The position numbers and the translations under genes are program-made. Of a stretch of DNA of 64,000 nt, positions 47,169-57,765 are shown in pieces (the first letter of the stretch is position 1; each line of letters starts with the position of its first letter). The stretch spans positions 372,001-436,000 of the forward strand of contig OZ017805.1 of assembly GCA_963969395.1 (NCBI GenBank), in the 5' to 3' direction. The notes under the pieces are model-generated. The model searched no databases. It saw only the letters and a program-made list of their open reading frames with translations, and was not told the DNA's origin. The stretch comes from Pseudoscleropodium purum. Lineage: Eukaryota > Streptophyta > Bryopsida > Hypnales > Brachytheciaceae.

Positions 47169-49140
47169 TTTTCTTTTCTCCCCTAAATTATTTTACGAAT
47201 GAGGGGAATGTGGTTAAGTTGAATATGTTTGGATTATTTACATATATTATCCCTCTAAATAGGATTTGACAAGATCTGAAGATGGTGGGGATTTTTTTAA
47301 AGTTCATTAGAAAATCAAATGTTTTGCAGAAATAATCAATTTCATTTTCATTTTAAGCAAATGAAATTTTAAGAAAAGGCCCCAATACATAATTAAAATA
47401 ACAATTTAATGGATTTCAACCTCATGATATTTAATGAAAGGTTGTGATTTCTCATTAAAAGTGCATCACGATCTTCAAATGAACATCGAGTCTTTCATAT
47501 TTTTTAATGAAATTTTGATTAGATTTGAAAACAAAGGAAAAGAATCAATGTTTTAACTTTCAAATCATGTATGGCTATATTTTTCCTTAAAAACATAGAA
47601 AAATTCGTTACTTGAGTTGGTGGAGTAGAATACATTATACACTTATACATGTGCTATATTTATTTTGAAGGGAAATTCCAATATTCTTATTTCAGATGTT
47701 TTTAAATATTAATTTTAAAAAAGAGGGTTCATTGTTTAAAGATCTAAAAAATTGACAAATATAATTTCTATTATAAATAGGAATTGAATTCAGAATTTGA
47801 TTTTTGAAATGATTCAAATGAACAAGATATTGATTATAAAATATTTCTTTGTTTGAGTTTTCAAAATGAATTCACAAAACAATTGCAAACTTTTGAACTT
47901 AGGTATATGGTATTGTTTTTGGTTTGTACTTTGTAGAGTATAATACTTCAATTTTAATCCTAAATAAATGAAAAAACTCCACATGAATGAAATGTTTCTC
48001 TGTATTGCACAAAGATTTCTACCAATTACTATGATAATTAAATACATTGTTACATTTCATAAAATATTCTACATAGAAAGAAAAAATCATTTCAGTTTTC
48101 AATCATGATAAACGATGTCTTCTACTCTTTCTGTTATATGTTCATTTTGTATAACGTGTTCGTTGTACACTCTTTGAGAGCAAGGTAATTCATTTTTGGC
48201 TCTCATTGAAATAGAAAATATATTTGTGTTTGGATTTTGAAATCATTATGTATTCTACGGTCTTGCAAGAATGCATCTTGTTCCTTCCTTTGAATCCTTT
48301 TGATATTTTCTTTTTTTTCCTTTGTTTTCTGTCTCGTAGGGCTCTTATTCTCTTGTTCTCTTCATTTGACCAACCTATTTGGCATGGCTCTTAGTTTTTT
48401 GTTTTTTTTAATATAATGGTTTATGCATATGTTATAAAAAATATATATTATTTATTTAAAATTAATATATTGATGAACAAACGCATAAAGGCATTGAATG
48501 CTTTCACATTTAAAGTTATAAATCTATCATAAATCACTCTTGCAAATTTGAATGATTGAATCAAAAATTTGAAAATATAATTACAAGAGCTTTCAATTCA
48601 ATCAATTGCATAAATCATACATGTTGAAATACAACTCGTATGAGTTTAGCATCTATGAAGATTAATTCATGCCATCTACATGCAATTTTCCAATTTAATA
48701 AAATGCAATTGAGTACTTCAATTTCTTTCTTTCCAATTCTCCAAGTAACATTCACTTCATATTTTTCTCTATTTGTTTATCTATTTTTTGGGAACAAATG
48801 GAGAAACCATCTTTGTCTATATTTGAACATGCACTCTTATTTGATTGATGAAGAATAGATCTATAAAATATATAATCACTGATTTGTTCATGTTGATTTA
48901 TCTAATATATTTTATGTATGTATATATATATCATTAAAGGAGTATGCAAGACAAGATTGACAGATTGTGTTCAAATGTTGTTGATTTTGAAATGATTTAG
49001 TACTATATCATTTATAAGAATATTATAATAGTGTTATGTTATAATATTCCTAAAACAATTGCAACAAATATTAAAATACATGCTAAGTTAGGTTTGTTAG
49101 CCTACCAATTGTTCATTAATAGACATAATTGAGTAGCCCC
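47169..49140. other. AT-rich non-coding DNA
   Basis: No gene or repeat array is recognised. Frames of 60-80 codons here are low-complexity Ile/Phe/Asn-rich and not credible. Confidence 0.45.
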
Positions 49141-49149
49141 CTTAAATGA

Positions 49150-49340
49150 AACACTCAATATTTAATATATTACAATCCAAATGGTGGATTTGTCTAAAAT
49201 TTTTTCCAACTAATTTACTACAAGATCCTACGGTTACATATGCCCCAAATTTTTTTTTTCTTCTAAGACTTAGTATTTGCACTACTAATGGCAGTTTTGA
49301 AGTATTTTTAGTGAAAAGAACTTTAGGGGTTAAACATCTA
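49150..49340 (+). repeat. Dispersed AT-rich repeat A, copy 2
   Basis: It aligns with 58880-59112: 'acaatcca-atggtggatttg' against 'gcaatctacatggtggaaat', then 'aattttttcca', 'tacaagatc-tac', 'tggcagttttg-ag' and 'ctttaggggttaaa'. The same family is inverted at 5985-6235. Confidence 0.55.
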
Positions 49341-49675
49341 TACCATTAGATTTTGAAAAAAGAAGAATTTGCTTCATTGGAGATAACTATAAATCCATGT
49401 TCTTTTTCGATAGCCAAAACACACTTGCAAAGACTTGGACATTTAGCGGTTTATTAAGTGATTAGACGTCAACTAATTCAATTTAATAGTACAATTTTTA
49501 TTCAACTGCCTTCTTACAATTGCTTTATACACAATGCAATGTGAATATTTGGGTACATATATTAAACGTCGCAATCCTTTCGTGAATTTTTGCACATTTC
49601 AAATTTTACATTGGATGAATGAAAAGTTAATTGGACTATACAGTGCCATGAAGACCTCTATTTATTGTGCAAAAT

Positions 49676-49990
49676 ATGGACGTCGGAGCGCTTCAGGGTC
49701 AAACCGCCCCATCCGCCCCGCCCCCTGTCTACCTAGACCCCGTCCGCCCCGTCCGCCCTATCTGCCCGTCCTTCGTCCGCTCGGTCCGGCGTCTGCCCTA
49801 TCCGCCCTGTCCGCCCTGATACTCGTCTGCCCCGTTCTTCGTCCGCCCTGTCCGTCTGATTCGTCCCGATACTCGTCCGCCTGGTTACGGCCGTTTGATC
49901 GACACGCGGACTGATGTGGTCCCCATGATTTGAGCGTCCGCCTATATATATGGGGAGGCGGATAGCTCATTCCAACAAGTTGTTCTCTTT
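49676..49990. repeat. GC-rich GTCCGCCC repeat block 3
   Basis: About 250 bp of repeated (c/t)gtccgcc(c/t) units, for example ccgtccgccccgtccgccct, with a sharp edge against AT-rich DNA at 49676. It is followed by TATATATAT (49943-49951), a leader and the ATG at 50175. This is the same architecture as blocks 2 and 4. Confidence 0.65.
49943..49951 (+). promoter_or_regulatory. TATA box of the Gly/Ser/Tyr-rich gene
   Basis: TATATATAT sits at the inner edge of GC block 3 with GGGGAGGCGG after it, about 225 bp before the ATG at 50175. Confidence 0.5.
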
Positions 49991-50174
49991 TGGAGTGGGC
50001 GGACCATTGCCTTGGAAGCTGTACGCGCCCCCTCCGCTTTGAGTGAACGATTGTTGTGGCATTGTTACAAATTTTCACAAAATTCAAGCTTGAAATTTTT
50101 TAATTAATTGATTAAATCAAAATTTTGATTTTTAAGCTTTTTAATTGTTTTATTCTCTTTGCTTCGGCTTCATC

Positions 50175-51436
50175 ATGCCGAAAGATAGAACACCCAAAAA
50201 AAGTAGTCGAAAGAGAAGACCCCAATTGTTCGATTGGGATGCTTGAGCCGATCCATTGTACGTGGGTGAACCGGGATGGGGAGAAGAACCAACAAAAGTG
50301 TGGGATTGCTCAATGTGCAAGAAGTATGTGAAAATGACTCACATTCAAAAACTTTGGCGACGTGAACGTGTAGAGCACCAAGCGCCACGTTGGGAAGGAC
50401 AAATGTCTACGTGCCAAAGTGAGCACTTCAAACAACGATACACACAAGTGCATCGAGTTCTTGGCATTAAAAGCGCCAAACCAAATATAATGAATTATAA
50501 TGTTATGGCAATGGTTTGGGCAGAGATTGTATTCCACAAGGATGTGGACTGGCGTACCGCTACAGGTCGCAATGTGGAGAACTATACGCGCACGAATGCC
50601 GTTATAGATACATAGTGGAAGGGCGCAAGCGATTGCATGCCAAAGTGGTCCAATCGAGGTTATCTACAACAACCTTTAGTTGTTCTACGAGATGCTGAAG
50701 ATGCGTGGTCAGATGACGATGATGACGATGATATGCAAGCGCCTATCACATTTGGAGTTAGGCACGAGCGGGTAGAAGAACGAGAACGAATTGAATTCGG
50801 ACAACAAATACAAGAAGCAACACGCAGAAGCCTCAAGATCATGAACGACAAGATAGGTATGGTGGGTTCTACGGACGTAGACATGGAACGCGAGGATCTG
50901 AACAAGGAAGAGGTGGTTCATACTCTGGTTACAATCCTCAAAATAGATATGAAGGTGGAAAAGGGAGCTATGGATCCACGCATTATGGTGGTTTAAGTGC
51001 AGTTGGTTCTTATTATGGCACTCCTCCTAAAATTGGCTCTCAAGGTGGAGCAGGTAGCTATGGCAACACGCACTATGGTAGGTCTAGTGGATCTTATTCA
51101 TATTATACTGCGCCCACTCAAGTGGGCTCCGAAGGTAGTGGAGGAAGCCATGTAACCCGACAATATAGTTGCTCTCTTCACGAAAGTGCCCAATACTATC
51201 CAGGATCAACTAGAAGTGATTCATACGGGCATCATGGGGCCGCTTATTATAGGGCTTCAAATGAAAGAGGATCAGAGCCTACTACTCCGGTTCTTCCTCC
51301 CATTTTTGGAGGTTCAAGCTATGGACAAGGAGGTGCACCGAGTAGATATCACGGAAACTACGGAGGTTGTCCGTTCATTGGAGTACAAAGAAGAGGTACC
51401 GGTCAACAATTTGAGTCCGATTCAGATTCCGAATAA
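50175..51436 (+). pseudogene. Zinc-finger-like gene with a Gly/Ser/Tyr-rich tail
   Basis: ATGCCGAAAG opens a very basic N-terminus (MPKDRTPKKSSRKRRP), stopped by TGA at 50244-50246. The same frame continues with VWDCSMCKKYVKMTHIQKLW and, about 30 residues later, TCQSEHF: a Cys-x2-Cys and Cys-x3-His set that could bind zinc. A TAG lies at 50613-50615. Next is an Asp-rich run near 50715, then a frameshift near 50840. The last 190 codons are low complexity (GGSYSGYNPQNRYEGG; GSYGNTHYGRSSGSYSYYT) and end SDSDSE at 51436. The tail resembles prion-like, RNA- or DNA-associating regions. The start matches the kinase-like gene at 53001. The overall family is not recognised. It is decayed by two stops and a shift. 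Confidence 0.6.
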
Positions 51437-52439
51437 AAAAACATGCAAGTATATAGTGAGCATGTATTTTCTCATTTTTACTCTTTCGATAAGTATAGAG
51501 CACTAGATTAGTAGAAGTAGTACAAAATTTTAAATGAAGAGAACAATTTTGAACAACAATTTTGTTCACTTTTTCAAAAAGTGTTGTGTAATAGTGTACA
51601 TCAAGTATGTATGTAGGCAAGCATATTGTTGAAGACATCATTGTATTATTTTATAATAGCGTTGATGTATAAGGCTATAAGCGATTTTGATAAATAATAA
51701 AAATATGAAGAAGAAATGTAACTTTGTAACAGTCATACTATGTCTATTTTTGAATTTAGCATTCGAGGTTAAATATGTACTAGCATGGTGTGTATTTTGA
51801 AATTATTGTTATGTATTTATTACATTTAGAAACTCGTAAATGGTAACAATGTATTTCTAATTAATTTATGAAAGATTGAATTATTTGAATATTTGAAATT
51901 TTTTTATTCTTCATTCAACAATTGCTAAAAACTAAAATGATTTCTTATTGGTATGAAGAAATGCCCAAATTAGACAATTAGTAGTTCTTCTTTAGATTCC
52001 ATTTTCAAATATGGAAGTTCACTTAAATGGTTTATTTATGGTTCTTTAATTGACAAGTATATTGATGGAATGCACCGAAAAAAAAAATTATTAAATGCAA
52101 GAGTTAATCCTTCTCTTTATCTTTTCCATTTTTATTTAAAATTGCAAGTGCACCATTTATGAAAGACCTAGGGTCACAATAGGGACCTATGATGCAAGTC
52201 ATTTGAAAATTTATAAATAAATTACAAATCTTTGAAAAATTACAAAACCACTAGATTTTAATTCCTCATCAATTTCTCTTTGTCTGAAAAATGAGAAAAA
52301 AATATTCCTATCCAAAGAAATAGATGAAAAAAGCGGATCAGCTCTCACATGCACCATTTTCGAGACTCCAAGCCTGCCTTAAGACTTGAAAACAAAATCA
52401 AATTCGAAACTCATATAAAAAATATATATATTAGAGCAA
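51437..52439. other. AT-rich spacer downstream of the Gly/Ser/Tyr-rich gene
   Basis: Non-coding. Nothing is recognised apart from poly-A and poly-T runs. Confidence 0.4.
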
Positions 52440-52800
52440 TCCGTCCTTTGCCATCTGATCAGTTTACACTAAATTTGTCCGCCTGTGGTCGTTGGATCGA
52501 GCGAACACCTAATCTGTCCGCCCCTGCCCGTCGGATCGGGCGGACGCCAGATTTGTCCGCCCATGGCCATCCGATCGGGTGGACGGTTTGAAGCCATCTA
52601 ATGGGGCGGACGGGCCGTCTGCCTTTACCCATCGGATCGGACGGACGCGAGATTTGTCCGCCCGTGGCCGTCCGATCGGGCGAACAGGGCTCTAGGGTTT
52701 CTGGGGGCAGACGGCCGATGCGTCCACCACCCCCGGCCCGTCCGATTGGGCGGATGGTTTGGGGCCGTCCGCTCCTTATAAAAGGGGCGGTCGGGCCGTA
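52440..52800. repeat. GC-rich block 4: array of palindromic GTCCGCCC...GGGCGGAC units
   Basis: About six units of 38-57 bp. Each has a left arm gtccgcc, a spacer with ccgatcgg or tcggatcg, and a right arm gggcggac (for example at 52512-52549, 52554-52584 and 52656-52684). Each unit can form a hairpin. The array ends at the TATA box (TTATAAAAG, 52776-52784) of the kinase-like gene. Iterated subterminal palindromes are typical of transposase-binding regions; that role is inferred. Confidence 0.7.
52776..52784 (+). promoter_or_regulatory. TATA box of the kinase-like gene
   Basis: TTATAAAAG lies between two GC-rich arms of block 4, about 217 bp before the ATG at 53001, in a typical core-promoter context. 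Confidence 0.55.
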
Positions 52801-53000
52801 CGCATTCTCACTTTTGCCTTGCCCCTTGTAAATGCAAGGTGGAACTGAGAGCTTGGTGGTTCATCCTCCATTGGTTCCTTTCATAGGCAAGGCAAGAGTG
52901 GTTTATTGGGGGCTTCTTTGTTGCCAATTTTTTTGACATTTGTGCGTGGAATTCAAATTTTAATTAAAAAATTTCATCTATATCAATTTCATTTGTTACG

Positions 53001-53453
53001 ATGCCGAAAGGGAAGAAGAAGGTAGCAAAGCTAAAACATGGAGAGGGACCATCAAACTTGGAGGTAGCTCGCCAAAGTCCTTTGGAAGAATGCAAAAAAT
53101 TCATGATCGAGCGCATCATTAAATTTTATAAATCGGAAACAACATTGTCTTTAGACAATAAATACATCAGATATCAAGAGGAGTGCGTGTCTAAATTCAA
53201 GGTAGACATGAAACAGATGTTGTTGAATGCATTGAATGTTTCAAAATGGTATGACGAAATGGATAAAACGCACTTTACCAAATGTTTGGAGAACAAGGTT
53301 CATGACGCTTTGTAGAATTCCAAAGTCATTTTGGTTAAATATGGTAAGGAATATCGACCCAATGACACCCAATTTGAAAAAGTGATTCTGAAAGTAGATT
53401 TGTTTAGGGGGCGATGTGCTCCATTTGCCAAAAAGCACAATCGAGTTGGTTCG
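53001..53453 (+). pseudogene. Kinase-like mobile-element gene, N-terminal segment
   Basis: ATGCCGAAAG, identical over ten bases to the start at 50175, opens a basic N-terminus (MPKGKKKVAKLKHG). A helical, charged region follows (ERIIKFYKSETTLSLDNKYI; KVDMKQMLLNAL). An in-frame TAG lies at 53313-53315. The frame stays open behind it up to the insertion of copy 4 (RGRCAPFAKKHNRVGS). Removing copy 4 and one gttcg continues the frame at 56724 (IAWWKSNDG). The function of this N-terminal extension is not known. Confidence 0.65.
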
Positions 53454-56400
53454 TGTCGCAGCACAGGGCAGGTCAATTCCCCATTATACTCACAAAAATC
53501 GCTCTAGAATATAACTAAGTGACTCTAAAGATCGAACCCCCGAGATCCTGTGAAGTATCTAGCTCTATTAAGCAGTTAAGCTCAGTCAGTATCCCAATCT
53601 TACTTTCCGGTCCTACATCTAGAACCAGAAATACCACCACACCGGATAACTACAGACTGGATTACTCCTTCTTCCGGTCCTACTAACTATCCGGTTCGTA
53701 CAAATACCCAAATCCCAGGATCTCACAACTTCCGATCCTGGAAATCCGTCCTGACCAATCCGGTCCGGATGGTCATCCTGTACCCGTAATCCTATCCGGT
53801 TTAGTTTTGCCTCTGTTTCACCATCAGAGGGGTCGCCGCTTAATTTTGAGAGTGGTAGGCCCACCACTCCTTCCGTGACTTATAGTGGCTGAAGACCCAC
53901 TGTCCTACCTTCTAAACTCCTAAGCTAATCCGGATCCGGTTTGGTCCTTCACAACAACCCAGATAGCAATCCGGGTCGTAGGTCACACAAAGACCCCACA
54001 CTCGACCCTCTCGTACTACAACGACCTTGATGCTACTTCCGATCCGTGCGAAGACAGGTGGTTACAAGTGTACCCGTCCGTTCCAACATCAACTAAAGTT
54101 CTTCCGTTACCCATACGGGTGGTGAGACCTCACAGGAGATCGGACACTCGACCGGATTTCCCATCCGGGAGTTCTAGCGCAGCTAAGGAATCCCTCCCTA
54201 CCCGCCTAGCCTAACAACGGCTTTCTCACCCGGAATCTCAAACTCTAGACGTGCTGAGGAACTAAGTTCACTCCCAACTCTTCTGTACCTACTCACATGC
54301 ACCTAGGATCGGAAAATAAACACCAAGGGGAGAAATCACTTGCAAACCAACTCGTACTATCCTAACTCCACATCATACAATCCTGTCGAGCTGGAGAGAG
54401 ATACACAACGAAGGGAATAGAAGAGTACAAGAAGTTTGCAAAATGAACAACTCCCAGTTCCCATCGCAGGAACCGATTTATATACAAAGGGTAAAAACCC
54501 TAAAAGCACAAAAAGGAGCGGAAAACCCGTGGGGGTCCGCCGCCACCCTATTCTAACTTCCGGTCTAACCTAATACTATTGAGCCGGATCCGGATCCGGA
54601 TCCGCTCCTACTCCTAACTGAAATTAAAATCCTATCTACCCTACAACTCTAGATCCTATCGTCGGGCTTCCGGTCTCCGGGACTAGCTCCTCGAAGACTT
54701 CACTCAAATTCCGAACCCGTTCCCCCTCCGCAGGATTCGATCCGGGTGGAGACTCCAGGTCGATGGTGATATCCGGTCTCGTGCCCGGAGTCCCAGTCCG
54801 TGCAGACTTCTTGGACTCAGGAGTCCAATCCTTCCTATCCTTCTGAATGGTCGCGTCCGGAAAGAGATCCGGTAGAGAGATGTCCGAAAGGTGAATACCT
54901 TTGTCGCACGTCGCTCCCGTCAGCTTCCGGCTGCTCTCCTCGATCCGGTCCGCTGCCTTCCGCCCCTCCACCATTGTCGTCTCCACCTGCTCAGCGAAGT
55001 CCGCGAGAATCCGGACCATCCGGGAACCGGATAGTTTCTTCTCTTCGTGGATCTTCTCGTCGAAGAGCTTCGCTTTGGCAGCGGCCGTTCCGGTCTCTCC
55101 CAGGACCGCCTTGATCTACTCGGCGATCTTCCGAGTCTCTTCCGCCATCTCCCGGGCGGCCGTCACGTCTTCCTGATAGGCAAAAAGTGTTGCCTTCAGT
55201 TTATCCACCTCCTCCTGCAACCGGCGGATCTCTGCTTCCTGCTTCCGGGTCTCTTCTGGATTTGTGATGCATTGCGCCACTTGTTCCGCCAAGTTGCTGT
55301 CCGGTGCAGCACCCACCAACTTGCCGATTGCCGCAAGCGTCCTGTGCTTGACCTCCCAATCCGCCCTGATGTTGCAGAGGACGTTGATCAGACCGTTGAA
55401 CGGATCTTGCATATCCGGATCTCCCCCAGAATTGGTCTTCTCGGCTTCCGGTTTCTCCTCCGGGGCCGGTTTGTCTTGACCGGGAGGCGTCCCGTGCTTG
55501 TGTGGAGGCGTCAGCTTCTGTCGCTTGATCGGCGGCATCGGCTCCTCTTCTTCCTCGCTGGACTCCCGGTCTGACCCGGAATCGGATTCCGCCTCGTCAT
55601 CCGTCTCCGACTCCCCATACTTCAGGAGCACTTCCTGCGTCTTCCACACCCTCTCCTCCGTATCGGTGAGGACTTGGTTCTCCCGATAGAGGTGGAAGAG
55701 GTAAGGGCACATTGGAGTGGCCCTTTTCTTCCCAACCCTACTAACAAGCTGGGCCACGAGATCGGAAATGATCCGTGCCCAATCCACTTTCCGGGTACCA
55801 CTGAGGGCACCGAAAATGGTGTTGCCGAGGGTGATCGTCACCCTGGTCGGCTTTTTCGGGTGAAGAACCGGAACCAGGAATTGCAGAAGCCGACGGTGTC
55901 GATCATCCACGCAATCCTCGACCGCGTATCCGTCCTTTGGGTTGACGGCTCCCTTGAACTTCCCTCGGACAAACTCATCCTTCCGGCTCGCCATTCCCAA
56001 ACCTCCTGCCCGTAAACCGCTCTCCACATCCCCTCGTTCCAGCTGACGGGAGTTCCTCTCACGGTGTTGTCAAACTGGTTGGACAACTTTCCGAGGAGCT
56101 CCTTGACCATTCTCTCCTCCCTAAAACCCCAAGGTTTCTCGGCAAACCCTACGCAACCCATGGATTTGAGATCATCCATGAGTTCAGCCTTTTCCAGCTC
56201 TGTGGAGGGAATAACCGGAATGACTTTCCGGAGCTTCACCTCGCCTCCAGAGGGACTCGCTTGTCTCGACCTACGTAGCTAAGGCATTCCCACTCACATC
56301 TACCTCACTCTCTCCTAGCCGCACGTCCCGTTCCTCACTTCCTCTCTCCGATCTCAACCGGAATCAAAACGAACAGAACACAAACGCACAAACGACAAAA

Positions 56401-56723
56401 ACTCAACCTCGCGCTCTCAAGGTCGAGTTTCTAAAAGGGGGTGCAACAGTGAAAGCTCCTCCTTATATAGTCCCTGGACCCTTTCCGGTTTGTCATCATA
56501 ATCCGGTTCATCATCATCATCCGGTCCTAGACCTAATCCGTGTTACATTCCGTTTCCGTCGTTGGTTACTCCCGACCGGATTAGATCCAAGAAGCCCACT
56601 ACTTCACGTTCCGTGCTAATTCTGAGTTTTCCTTCCCCACCTAATCGGATCCGGTTAGCTAATTACTAGTTTCCGTTCCTATTTGGGTGTATACTAAGAA
56701 AATCAAAATTCTAAGCTGCGACA
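53454..56723 (-). mobile_element. 3.3-kb CCGG element, copy 4
   Basis: The 3270-bp element has the same inverted ends and is flanked by gttcg at 53449-53453 and 56724-56728. It is inserted antisense in the kinase-like gene. It has a first TATA at 56463-56469 and an outward TATA at 54477-54484. Its 5' region resembles copy 1, its codon 3 resembles copy 2, and one stop is shared with copy 3. Confidence 0.93.
54636..56287 (-). pseudogene. Element gene, copy 4, two stops and a 7-bp deletion
   Basis: Codon 3 is TAG (56279-56281; CAG in copy 2). A 7-bp deletion at about 56012-56018, between short repeats ggtttac, shifts the frame within VYG of the N-terminal region. TAG at 55116-55118 breaks the coiled coil at the same codon as in copy 3. 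The rest is colinear with the intact gene and reaches the normal stop. This is the most damaged of the young copies. Confidence 0.85.
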
Positions 56724-57765
56724 GTTCGATTGCTTGGTGGAAAAGCAATGATGGAGTTGCTAAAGCGGAAAGGACCAAACGGCACTTGATAGCACTTCCA
56801 GATACAGCACGCGTAATTCCTGTTGATAATAGAACGATGAGAGGTGGATATGCAACGATTCAAAAAGTCTATATTGAAGGATGTCCAGGAATACTTCCTC
56901 ATTGGGAGTTTGCGGCAAGGAAATCCATTCACCACCAAACTCGACCTGATCTTGCAAAGTTAGAACATCAAAACGAATCAATGGCTGTTCGAATTCCACA
57001 CGCGGGTGTGATACGGTTTGCTGCGGTGCACGGAACAACGTGTGAAGGTTATGCGTATTGGTGGAATGGTGGAACTCTTCGACAAATGTTGAATATGGAT
57101 AAAGACTATCCAGATAACATTCAAATCCGTTTGATGTATACAAATCCAACCGAAGAGGAGGTTGTAAAAGCTCACCGTTTAGGGCGATATCAGAAGAAGC
57201 GCATAGAGCTTACATGGGTCTTTATGCATATAATGTATGCAGTGCATCTTGCTGAACATTTGCACAATGATCTTTCTCCGGACAACATCTTGTTACATTT
57301 TCCTAAGGATGAGTCACGTGTGTACATTGGAGTTTGCGATTGGGGCATGACCACCTTAGCTTCTCAACCAGTGAAGTCTTTGTACACATTCACATCAACA
57401 GATGAGATGAAACAGACTTTGCAGAGGAGATGGTGGGTGGATCCATGTATTGCATATTTGCATAAAGCAGGTGCGGATGTGGAAGTCATTCCGATGTATT
57501 CACGTAAGTCGGAAGAGTATGCCATTCGAAAAATTGCTCGGCGGATGAATGGAAACAACATGTCAGAGGCGTATTTCATCTTGCTACTTAAAACACCTAG
57601 TGCAACACAATTTGCCTTTCATGAATTTGCAAAAGTGTTTTATACTTGAGGCGCATTTCTTCGAAGAGTGACGATGAAAATACTAATTTGGCCCATGTCA
57701 TTACACAATTTTCTAATACATATCGTTGGCCGATGCCAGATGAACATTTCCGCCATTTATATTAG
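56724..57765 (+). pseudogene. Kinase-like mobile-element gene, kinase domain and C-terminus
   Basis: The protein-kinase features appear in order: glycine-rich loop MRGGYATIQKVYI (about 56838-56876); the likely ATP-binding Lys in EFAARKS (about 56905-56925); the hinge region EGYAYWWNGGTL; the catalytic loop HNDLSPDNILLHF at 57263-57301, with HxD and Asn present; and CDWG at 57335-57346 in place of DFG. No clear APE motif is seen. The frame ends at TGA 57648-57650. A one-base shift adds SKSDDENTNLAHVITQF and further residues to TAG at 57763-57765, so the original C-terminus was probably longer. It is related to the older gene at 4798-5495. The group is an atypical Ser/Thr kinase family; its substrate is unknown. 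Confidence 0.7.
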
